Source of the DNA: Lagopus muta
Lineage: Eukaryota; Chordata; Aves; Galliformes; Phasianidae
Direction: 5' to 3'
Assembly (NCBI RefSeq): GCF_023343835.1
Contig: NC_064437.1
Span: forward strand, 51,472,972 to 51,536,971
Length of the DNA stretch: 64,000 nt
The translations under genes were made by a program, and so were the position numbers. This document shows, piece after piece, positions 26,101-33,226 of this stretch; position 1 is the first letter of the stretch; each line of letters starts with the position of its first letter. The notes below the pieces were generated by a model. That model had not been told where the DNA came from. It did not search any database and saw only the letters and a program-made list of their open reading frames with translations.

Positions 26101-27715
26101 TTAATTGGCAGAAAGGAAAGTGGATTAAAACTGTTAAGAATTGCATAAAAAATGGAGGCAGTAACAAAGACAAGCTAAAAAATGCTGGCTGTCAACTTAT
26201 CTACTACCAGGCTTCTCCTGCACTATCGTTACCAAACAAAATAATTTAGTGTTATGTTCACAGTGATACAATAGAGATTTTATTTCCATAGTTAAATACT
26301 GTCTTCATGTTGCAGTGTACCTCAATCTTACTTCTTCCAAAAGCTGGGAACACTTTGGTATCATGAGCTTTGTCACATGATAACACTATCTTTAAAAGCA
26401 ATTACTCTACAGCAGATGTTCTCCTCTCTGTGAAAGATACACAGGTGTTAGTTTCTAATCAGAGGCCAGAAGCACAGGCCACTGTTTCTTCCATGTTTAC
26501 AGAAGAAACGCACATAACCTAAAAGCACCTCAAGCTCAAATGCCATGGGAAAAGAAGGGAAAAATGAGTAACTGACACATTCACAACATTTTAGTAATAA
26601 TTTTTAAGTATGAAAAAAACAAGCAGGAGTTATTCTTACAGGCTCCCTTTATTATTGCTTGCAAGCCTAACCCACTTTCAGGATAACTTTTTGTGTTAAA
26701 GTTCTAACTGAATTTTAACAGAAACTTTCAAACAAATGAATGCATGCATAGAATTTTCTAAAATTTTATTCTATTTTTAATCTCCGAGTATGTCTGCTAT
26801 TGAAATAATCAGTTTCTAGAAGCTAATTCTAAAAGTTTGCTTATTGTTTGTTTCTATTCACTGCTTTAGACCAGCACGTTTTGCAAGAAAACACTTTTTG
26901 TATGTCATTGTTCCTCCTAAGAATGTTCTCAATAAGGTTCCTCTAGATAATGTCCACCTTTCCCAAAATATCATATTAATTCCAAGTTACTGTCCTGTTA
27001 CAATATGCTCGTATGTCTCACCACACCCTCCTATCACAGAATTTGTTCAAACATCAGCAGTAAAACATAGCTTAAGTTTTAAAGTTGGACTTCCTTCAAT
27101 TTTCTTTTTTTTTTTTAAGAGCTCAATAGTGGGACCACATTTGTTTTAAATGAGAATATTCAGTGGTGCCTATATGCACTCCCACTAAAGCCATCAGAAA
27201 GCAAGTAGAATAATACATTATTTTGTGTGTTTTTTGTTTTGTTTTTTTTTTTTTTTTTCCACTGATAGAACATTTTTTGTCATCCTATTGTGAAAACAAA
27301 AAACAAGAGACAGAGGATAACGTGTTTCTGGACCTGTGTGTTCTTTGATCATGTGCACGCAACCAGCTGCTCTCATCTTATCTACTCTTCCCTTACTCTG
27401 AGCAGTCAGGATGGGCTACTCTCCCATTTACCCAGGTAAGTATGCATCTGGGGGTGAGTAAGTTAGGAAGAAGGGACTGCATTTGTCTGATGAAGGAGAA
27501 CGTTCAGATGGGCTGGAGCATCATACTCACCTGGGGGATGACAAGCTGTGTTGTTCCTGTCTTGGAAAAGATACCTAGCTTACCTGGCAGTACATGGCAA
27601 AGAAGCACCTGGGGCAGTGAATGCCCCTTCTCTATGGGCAGGGCTGTACCCGCTCCTGCCTCTCGCTTAGTGTGAGGGATACTTACCCCTCGGGGATAGT
27701 GTTCTTCTTTACCAT
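8839..27715 (-). CDS. DUSP11: DUSP11-like RNA/RNP phosphatase with repeat-expanded tail (whole gene, spliced)
   Basis: The joined minus-strand exons are 27687-27715, 21729-21804, 18388-18519, 17467-17590, 15405-15465, 15256-15302, 14733-14808, 13677-13778, 12134-13051, 10307-10417 and 8839-9151. They give 1989 nt (662 codons plus stop), and every junction keeps phase. Residues 9-182 match the DUSP11 (PIR1) cysteine-phosphatase domain. Seen are [12 protein letters not shown] near the start, [14 protein letters not shown] (about 65-78), and the active-site loop [10 protein letters not shown] at 127-136, with catalytic Cys128 and phosphate-binding Arg134. By family knowledge the enzyme removes gamma and beta phosphates from 5'-triphosphorylated RNAs, mainly in the nucleus. 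Mammalian DUSP11 is about 330 residues as I remember it, so this protein is about twice as long. The excess is residues 183-662, a polar tail with about ten ~30-residue repeats. It ends in YSWN, a word I also recall near the human C terminus. The catalytic identity is firm; strict orthology rather than paralogy is inferred. Confidence 0.88.
9638..9930 (-). mobile_element. Old CR1 LINE fragment, minus orientation, in last DUSP11 intron
   Basis: The plus strand carries weakened reverse-complement CR1 words ('ttggaagggatgtctagtaa' at the tail side, then 'ccccttatcctatcactgca' and 'gaaaaagagtctgcctcac'). This matches the 3' end of a much diverged CR1 lying in the same direction as the host gene. 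The edges are approximate. Confidence 0.6.
10307..10417 (-). CDS. DUSP11: DUSP11-like tail exon (residues 522-558)
   Basis: The acceptor is TTATCTTCAG and the donor is ATAG followed by GTAAAT. The exon is 111 nt, begins and ends in phase 2 (a symmetric exon), and encodes a Ser/Asp-rich linker (for example [19 protein letters not shown]). No known domain is seen. The intron just upstream of it (10423-10500) has a near copy at 12033-12112. Confidence 0.8.
10423..10500. repeat. Paralogous intron segment, copy A
   Basis: About 78 bp abutting the acceptor of the 10307-10417 exon. It shares GATAATCAAAATAATC and ACTGTAGGCTTTTGAAAA, in the same order and spacing, with 12033-12112 in the same intron. 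Seen directly; the origin as a local duplication is inferred. Confidence 0.8.
11112..11945 (+). mobile_element. CR1 LINE, 5'-truncated, plus orientation (antisense to host gene)
   Basis: This is a relatively young CR1 copy holding the C-terminal end of ORF2 (the reverse transcriptase polyprotein) and the full 3' end. A frame from 11164 to 11763 encodes about 199 residues of the family's conserved tail ([16 protein letters not shown], then [19 protein letters not shown], then [19 protein letters not shown]). It closes at a TGA near 11761 where the usual GTGAGGGTGACG reads GTGAGGTGACG. That one-base loss breaks the frame shortly before the normal end. The 3' end shows the diagnostic short direct repeats ('attctgtgattctgtgatt'). 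The element lacks its 5' half and cannot move by itself. It sits in the intron between the 12134-13051 and 10307-10417 exons. Confidence 0.95.
12033..12112. repeat. Paralogous intron segment, copy B
   Basis: Second copy of the segment at 10423-10500, just downstream (in gene direction) of the repeat exon's donor. On the minus strand it also ends in an acceptor-like CTTTAACAG near 12024-12032. No clear exon follows, only a short frame ending in TAA, so this may be a decayed duplicate exon flank. Confidence 0.75.
12134..13051 (-). CDS. DUSP11: DUSP11-like giant repeat exon (residues 216-521)
   Basis: A single open exon of 918 nt, entering and leaving in phase 2. The acceptor is TTTACAG followed by GTCTGGG. 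The donor is ACAG followed by GTACAA. It encodes one leading degenerate unit (216-244) and nine tandem units: 245-275, 276-305, 306-336, 337-368, 369-400, 401-428, 429-461, 462-493 and 494-521. The core consensus is NKGPGQRxRPFxDHQ, followed by a variable acidic/Gln linker ending in LKDFDF-like words. The units are rich in Gly, Arg, Gln, Asp, His and Phe and look disordered. RG/GQR-type repeats suggest RNA or RNP contact, but that is inference. Mammalian DUSP11 tails, as I remember them, lack this array. Confidence 0.88.
12134..13051 (-). repeat. In-frame tandem repeat, ~90 bp period, ~10 copies
   Basis: The DNA of the giant tail exon is an array with a period of 84-99 bp. The clearest words on the plus strand are variants of 'ggtctgcgcctttgcccagg' (encoding the PGQRRRP core), recurring near 12287, 12389, 12474, 12568, 12669, 12760, 12849 and 12939. 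Copies differ at many positions, so the array is not a fresh expansion. Their spacing changes only in multiples of three. Confidence 0.88.
13677..13778 (-). CDS. DUSP11: DUSP11-like exon (residues 182-215)
   Basis: The acceptor is CTTTACAG followed by TAACC and the donor is CAGGG followed by GTAATA. The exon is 102 nt and symmetric in phase 2. It follows the catalytic domain and encodes an acidic linker ([18 protein letters not shown]). This is where the repeat-bearing tail begins. Confidence 0.85.
14733..14808 (-). CDS. DUSP11: DUSP11-like exon (residues 157-181)
   Basis: The exon encodes [19 protein letters not shown] and a few more residues. This is the last helix block of the phosphatase domain and matches the family's RGHC...YIEDL block. 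The acceptor is TCTTTAG; the donor is GAAG followed by GTAAGC. Confidence 0.9.
15256..15302 (-). CDS. DUSP11: DUSP11-like exon (residues 141-156)
   Basis: A 47-nt exon encoding [15 protein letters not shown], the helix just after the active-site loop (family form RYLIDVEG). The acceptor is TTCTTTAG; the donor is CAAG followed by GTATGT. Its phases (2 in, 1 out) fit both neighbours. Confidence 0.9.
15405..15465 (-). CDS. DUSP11: DUSP11-like active-site exon (residues 121-140)
   Basis: A 61-nt exon encoding [19 protein letters not shown]. It holds the cysteine-phosphatase signature HCxxGxxRTG with Cys128 and Arg134, so the catalytic loop is intact. The acceptor is TTGATAG; the donor is TGTAG followed by GTAAGG. 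Confidence 0.94.
17112..17138 (+). repeat. Poly(A) tract, 27 bases
   Basis: Uninterrupted A run in a DUSP11 intron. There is no recognisable retroposed sequence on its 5' side. It is likely a length-variable mononucleotide repeat. Confidence 0.95.
17467..17590 (-). CDS. DUSP11: DUSP11-like exon (residues 80-120)
   Basis: Encodes [19 protein letters not shown] and the following helix [14 protein letters not shown]. The family form is DLPETVPYLKIFTVGHQVP. The acceptor is GTTTCTAG; the donor is AATG followed by GTAAAT. It leaves in phase 1. Confidence 0.93.
18388..18519 (-). CDS. DUSP11: DUSP11-like exon (residues 36-79)
   Basis: A 132-nt in-phase exon encoding [18 protein letters not shown] and then [18 protein letters not shown]. 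The second block is shared by DUSP11 and the RNA triphosphatase domain of capping enzymes. The acceptor is TTGTTGTAG; the donor is TTAAG followed by GTACTT. Confidence 0.93.
19941..19975. repeat. 12-bp tandem repeat, ~3 copies
   Basis: The unit 'gctatttgagat' is repeated about three times in a DUSP11 intron. It is a small minisatellite with no seen function. Confidence 0.8.
21729..21804 (-). CDS. DUSP11: DUSP11-like exon (residues 10-35)
   Basis: Encodes [19 protein letters not shown] and then KVPLKG. The human form from memory is [20 protein letters not shown], so identity is clear. The acceptor is TCATTACAG; the donor is AAAGGG followed by GTATGT. The first base completes codon 10 (GG+A, Gly). 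Confidence 0.93.
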
Positions 27716-27716
27716 G
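27687..27716 (-). CDS. DUSP11: DUSP11-like exon with start codon (residues 1-9)
   Basis: A 30-nt exon with a very strong acceptor (long C/T tract then TTTCAG) and donor (GAGGG followed by GTAAGT). The ATG at 27713-27715 is preceded by a single exon base (27716). It encodes [10 protein letters not shown], which aligns with the human KKGGNHIPERW segment just before the catalytic domain. If the upstream exon ends at the strong donor at 27967, an in-frame TAG (28017-28019) with no ATG after it makes this ATG the first usable start. Its context, A at -3 and G at +4, is good. If another upstream donor is used (for example at 28527), an N-terminal extension remains possible. Confidence 0.82.
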
Positions 27717-27966
27717 CTGAAAGCAGGAGCAGGCAGAGCAGGAGACAGCGGTGAAAGTGCGCACTGCAGCAAAGGAGAGAGAACCGCGCAGTTAACACGG
27801 TGCCTATCTCTTTCTCCATCAATGGGCATTTTCACAGGGCTGACTCAATATAAAGTAAATGAAGCAGTCAGCCGCGGCTGGAAGCCATCCTGAAAAAGTT
27901 CTGCTGCTTGCAAGCTACTCTATGCTCTCCACCGCAACTGTACAAGAGGGAAAGACAACAACTCAC

Positions 27967-28100
27967 CTCTCCTCTCCAGGAGACCAAAAGAACCAGAGAG
28001 GAGAGGCGGCGGGTTTCTAACTCTCGCAGCAGCGCTGCAAAGGTGAAGATGTTCCAGGCAGACCCAGAGCAGTCCGCTCAGCCCTCGCGCTCCCACAGCC
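27967..28100 (-). other. DUSP11: Predicted noncoding first exon of the DUSP11-like gene (5' edge unknown)
   Basis: The minus strand shows the donor AGAGGAGAG followed by GTGAGT, with GT at 27965-27966. It is the best donor between the CpG island and the start-codon exon. Sequence upstream of it has a stop (TAG at 28017-28019) in the frame that would join the ATG exon, so the exon reads as 5' UTR. The 28100 edge given here is arbitrary because the transcription start is not visible. Confidence 0.5.
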
Positions 28101-28606
28101 AGAACTCGTCTCGACTGGAAGCTCCGAGCATCTGCAAGAGGCGAGGCCGGCCCTCAGCGAGCTGGACGACCACCTGCCCCACGCGAACCTCGGCGGGGCC
28201 GACCCCGCGGCGGCCCGAGCACCAGCAGCGGCCGCCGAGCCCAGCGGGGCGCAGAGCTCCCCCTGCGGCACAGGGCCCATGGTCGCCGCTCCACAGAGGA
28301 CGCCTGAGGCTGGGCCGGCTCGGGGCGCTCGGCGGGAAGCCGCCAAGCCGAGAGGAGGGATTAAAAAAAGACACGGGGGCAAAGGGGAGGTCGCGGCCCG
28401 ACGGCTGGGGGCCGGGCTGTCGGCGAGGGGCCGGGCCGTGAGAAGCAGGGCGAGGGCTGCAGCAGGATGCGGTAACGAGGGAAGGCCCGGGCGCCGGGGC
28501 GGGGAGGAGCGGGGCTGCGGGCGGCCCGTACCCTGACAGGATTTCCCTTGCAGAGGAAGGCTGGAGCGAGACGGGCGGCACAGAACGTTCCCGAAACGGT
28601 CTCGAC

Positions 28607-28617
28607 TGCGCATGCGC
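28607..28617. promoter_or_regulatory. NRF1-type palindromic site 1
   Basis: TGCGCATGCGC, matching the well-known NRF1 consensus, inside the DUSP11 CpG island. Confidence 0.65.
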
Positions 28618-28777
28618 GGCGGCTGGCCAGCTTGCCGGGAGGGGGCATTGCGCCTGCTCCTCGCGGTCGGGCCGGCGGGTGCCGAGCGCGCGTGCGCGGC
28701 GGCCGCGACCCCTAGGCTCGAGCGAGCACCCGCTCAGTGCGCGTGACCGGCCGGCCAATGGGACGCGGCCGTGCGTC

Positions 28778-28788
28778 TGCGCATGCGC
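28778..28788. promoter_or_regulatory. NRF1-type palindromic site 2
   Basis: TGCGCATGCGC again, 171 bp from the first copy and about 20 bp from a CCAAT box. Confidence 0.65.
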
Positions 28789-29100
28789 CGGGAGCCCGTG
28801 GGCGCAGGAGAGAGGCTGGGAGGCGTGTGTGGTGTGGAAATGGCAGGGATAGGGGTTGCGTTTACTGCTGAGCGGGCGGAATGAGACGGGTGTGCTTCCC
28901 GTAGCGAAACGTTTTGTGGTCGTGGGGAGCGGAGCTCGAAGGGAGCCCTGAGGGAGAGCCGGGTCTGGGGGGCGTCCTCGCCCGCCCCCTTCCTCAAGTG
29001 CGCCTGCGCTGCTGCTGTGGAGCTGCGGTATTGCGTCTGCACCGCCAGGAAGGAAGGAAGTGTGCGGAGGAGGCTGTGTCTGCTGGCAGCGAGGTGGTGT

Positions 29101-31886
29101 TCTGAGAAAATGGTGGTGTATCTTCTATCTAGACCGCTGCCGGGGCGTGTGAAACGCTTGTTTCTTGGATGAAATCATGAATTGTGTGCTTACTGCAGTG
29201 CAGCTATGGAAAAGCCTGGCACCCGCCGCCTGCTAGGTGTCACCAGAACTTTTCTACACACCTTGTTTTTGAGTACAAAACATCCCCTGAGAATAGGAGA
29301 ATCCAGATCGTATTTTGGGTTTTCTTCAGATTTGTGAGGGAGAGCTGTGGAGGCTTCTCACATTTCAGCTGTCACGTGCAACGTGGTGAGCGAGGTTTCA
29401 CTGCGGTGCTGTCAGGAGTTCTGCAGCTCTGGGTAGTGCTGTGCTGTCCCTTTGAGTTCTGGAAACAAACAAAAGTCCTGTGAATTCCAGAAACAATGTG
29501 AAATTTTTATTTTTTGTTTTATTTTAATCTGAGGGAAGCATGAGACCATGGAGCGACTCGCAGTTGTTAAGAGCATAGTGCTACAATGAGGTGCTTCTAT
29601 TGAGAGGATCCTAAACTCTCAAAGTTCTCACATTTCATCTCTGAAGAACAGATGAGTTTCTTAGAGTCAAATGTGAAGTTTTCCTCCTAAACCTAATGCT
29701 TTAAATTACAACTGGTATCAGCTGTATAATATCTCTTTGTTCTTCTGGAAAGCCATCGTGCTCCTCAACAAGAGCCTCACACTGCACTGGTAAGCAAGGC
29801 CCAGTGGAATTCAATTTATTACCTCATAAGATGCAAAGCCACCTTGAAACTTGAAGAAAGTTCTACAACTGCAGTTAGATTTAAAGGAGGCAGTTTTGAT
29901 AGTATTAGAGTAAGAAAGGTGATGCATTTGATCTGGCACAGCGTTTTTAACAAAGGAACTTCTAGATTCTGGCTCTTTTGAGTGTTGAGTTGCCGCATTG
30001 AATTAAGTTCAACAGGCAAACTGGTTAGCAGTCGTTCTGCCAGATTGTGCATACAAGACAAAACGAAGATGGTATTGAGAATCCTGTGCTCCACAGTTTT
30101 TGAAGTATTTGATGGCCTCAGTAGATTTCTGGGGACTTCTGAATTGTTACCCTGTGCACCTTGCCTAACTCATATCAACTTTGCTGCAGTCTCCTGATAG
30201 TCATGTGCGTTCTGTAGTCAGTAAGCATATCATCCATCTCTGTAAAAGTATTTTCAATTAGCTAAAGAACATAAAGAATTCTGTGGGGGGAAAAAGAAAT
30301 CTTTGAGAGCTTAAATAAAGCACTCTGCTGACATTACTTCTTAGTACAGTATAATAGGACTTCACTGTACAGGAAGGCAGGAGTACTTCATCCTTTTTAT
30401 TTCTCAGGTAATTAAGATGCTGTAATTCATGTGTGTTGTCTCAGAAAGCTTTACTGTGGATCAGTAAACGACGGCAGTTGCATGAACAGTAGTGATAAGC
30501 AGTGTTACTCTTTAGCTGTTATGTAGCTTTAACATCTTTGTAGGATTGAAATGTAACCTATCGGGGTTCTTATACCCAATTTTAAACTGGTAGTAAGTTA
30601 AAACTTACTACAGTTTTCTCAACAAAGTATATAAATGTGTACTAAAAATAGGAATGAATACTGTTAGCAGAACAGTCCCCTAGTGATCTGAAGGTTAAAA
30701 ATTGTATTTTGCAAGAAAATATTTTTGGACCTTTTCAGAAAAACTTTCTTGAAAGTGAAAGTCGTTCCGTTCTTGGTTTTGGTAACCTTTATTTAATTGT
30801 TCATCTTAGATTTTTTGCTATTTTGAATTTAAGTTGTAGTCTCAATTTGCATTTCTCAGGAGGCAGAGAATGTGCTTTCTTCTCCTATAGTTTATACCCA
30901 CATTTAATCACTATTATCCTTTAATTGTAGTTCTTATTCAACTTATTGAGTTTTAAGTTATTTTTCTGTATAAGAGTAGTTATTCTGGATGTGGTGGTTT
31001 CAGTGTACCTGAGCAAATTGAAGCATGATTTGAGCCATACGTAATTTATTGCAGTTCTCAAATCCCACTAAGAAATTTTTCCAGCCGTCTAATAATTACT
31101 TTAGAGCTTTAGGATATACTGTTTCTTATTTTTCCTTTGTTGTGTTTTAAAATATGGACAACTAGAATGTGTTCAAATGTTGGTTAGGTCTGTACTGTAT
31201 AGATCTACAATCCTTTTGTAAGTTTACACTGTTCCTACAGAGATTATGCCTGCTCTTTTTGCTTCAGTTTGCAATATACAACGCAATATCCCTGATTAAT
31301 TAGATGTTAAATATTAGTTTGAATGTGATGTATACATTACAGCAGTTCACTGGTAATAAATCTCTCTTTTTTTGCTGTAATTGCAACAAACCTGGAAGCT
31401 CACATTGAAGTCTGATGTTATTAACCCAATATCTTTTAGGATGTAATTCTGAATCTGAAATGCTGTGGATCAACAAAAACTTTGTTATTTTTATTTACCT
31501 TGTATAAAATTTGAGTAAATAAAATTCTATTCAGAAAAAAAAATTAACAGAAATAGGCTTTGTTGTGTGAAACATAAATTTGAGTTGTAACCACCAGAGG
31601 GAGCATATTGTATAGTCAGGACTCCCTTAAAAGTGCCTGCTTGTGACTGACAGATTAATTCACATTCCCCATTATTTTCTCATTGGGAAAGAGTGCAACT
31701 GGGAATTAACAATCAGTGTTAAATATTGAGTATCAGAAAACCTGTGTATTCACTTTAGTTTGTCAGTATTTTTATTTCATAATATAAAAATGTGAGCAGT
31801 TCATCAGTTAAAATGGGGGGGGGGAGAAGTGGGATTTCCTTGTACTTTTAAAATGTTGAAAGCTTTTCCTGATTTGTTTTTCATAG
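29101..31886. other. No gene recognised (divergent side of DUSP11 promoter)
   Basis: AT-rich DNA with only short open frames. It could be the first exon and intron of a divergent plus-strand RNA, but no clear first exon could be placed. Confidence 0.4.
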
Positions 31887-31947
31887 CTTACTGAAGATGC
31901 TGGTAGACCACAAATAGAAGAACCTGTAAATCAGGACCTACAGGAAG
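31887..31947 (+). other. Exon-like block, plus strand, unknown gene
   Basis: A 61-nt block with a good acceptor (pyrimidine-rich GATTTGTTTTTCATAG) and donor (GGAAG followed by GTAGTA). Of the three frames only one is open. It encodes LTEDAGRPQIEEPVNQDLQE, an acidic peptide with coding-like composition. I do not recognise it and found no partner exons nearby. It may be a small coding exon, a noncoding RNA exon, or chance. Confidence 0.35.
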
Positions 31948-33208
31948 GTAGTACAAGAAAAATACTTATTTACATACTTCCTGCTATTGTGCAGCAAAAC
32001 TTGAGCAGTCAGTTAGAAGCCCATTAGGTTTCATTTTTATGTGCTTACATTGAATAGTCCTATTGAACTCAGTGGCAATTCCCATGGTTGAAGCTAGAGG
32101 TTCCTACATTTGATTTCCTTGTATTCACCTAACAGCAGTGACACCAGCTCCAAATGGTAGGTGAGGTCTTGTGTGTGAGGAGGGGTGCCCTCCAAACCTC
32201 TATACTTTCACACCCTTGAATGAGAAATCCATGCTGCTTCTTCCCATCCCCATCACTTCATCCTCTCTATTTTGCACCCATCTAAACAGTACACTGACTG
32301 AAGAATGCAGAAGAGACACAAGACCTGTTTTGCTATGTACAAAATGAAGCTGCCATGATGCACAGTGAACAGAAATGGCTTGTGGAGAAACCTAATCTGT
32401 GGGTTAAGTTCATCTCTTTGTACAAATAAGATTATAAACTTTAAAGATGTGGCAATTTGATGCAATTTGTATATGACATGCAACTGTTGCAGACAGGCTA
32501 AAAGGGATTTATTTCTGTAGCCTGGCTTCTAGCAGTCCTGAGTATGTGAGTATGGAGGCCAGTTATCCTAATATTGATGCTTATGATATAAAACCAAATT
32601 GTGTTTCAGGAATGCGTTAATTTAATGCATGCAATTTAAAAAAAAAAAAAAAAAAAGGTATTTCTAAATGTATTTTTGTTACAAGATTTATTGAGTTATA
32701 ATGCTGACCAGAAGGGTCTGGGAAAGCATTAATGGAGGAAAAGTATTTAACTAAGTATTTAAATACTGTACAAACTTGCACTGTCAAAGCACAGAACAAA
32801 ATACTGACTTAAATTGAGCTACATCCATTTTATCTCAATTCACTTAGCATTGGCTCACTAAGCGTGATACGTTCCAGGGTGTGTATTGTTGTGCTTCATT
32901 AGTCTTGTTTCAGTGTGAAATGATCTGAAAAGTATAATCTCATTATCTGCAGTTAATTGTTGATCATTAGCTTGTACTTAAGTCTTGTCAAGCTTGAATT
33001 TCAAGATTTAAGCTGGAGATACTTCTCCTATATTGGCATTTCTAATTAGAAAAGCAATATTTGTTAGACATCTCAAAGTTGTTAACCTGTAATTCAGCAC
33101 TGAGCCTGCTGAAGTTGAAGAAGCATTTTGGCAACATTCTAAGAAACATGATTTGAGTTTTGGGTGGTCTTGTGTAGAGCCAGGAGGTTATGGGGTTGCT
33201 GGTTTGGT

Positions 33209-33226
33209 GGGGGGGGGGGGGGGGGG
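33209..33226 (+). repeat. Uninterrupted G18 run
   Basis: Eighteen consecutive G, flanked by further G-rich words. It has the potential to fold as an intramolecular G-quadruplex. Such runs are also assembly-error hot spots. Confidence 0.9.

Larger units (their letters stand above)
27980..29100. promoter_or_regulatory. CpG-island promoter of the DUSP11-like gene
   Basis: A GC- and CpG-rich block in AT-rich surroundings, with no TATA box evident. It holds two palindromic NRF1-type sites, TGCGCATGCGC at 28607-28617 and 28778-28788, and a CCAAT box (28755-28759). Open frames of 85-226 codons on both strands here are a by-product of high GC and show no family resemblance. CpG-island promoters often fire both ways, so a divergent plus-strand RNA is possible. 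Confidence 0.8.

Noticed and set aside
28017-28758. Overlapping open frames of 95-226 codons on both strands in the CpG island
   Set aside because: High GC removes stop codons by chance. Composition is Arg/Pro/Ala with no family resemblance, and frames overlap on both strands.
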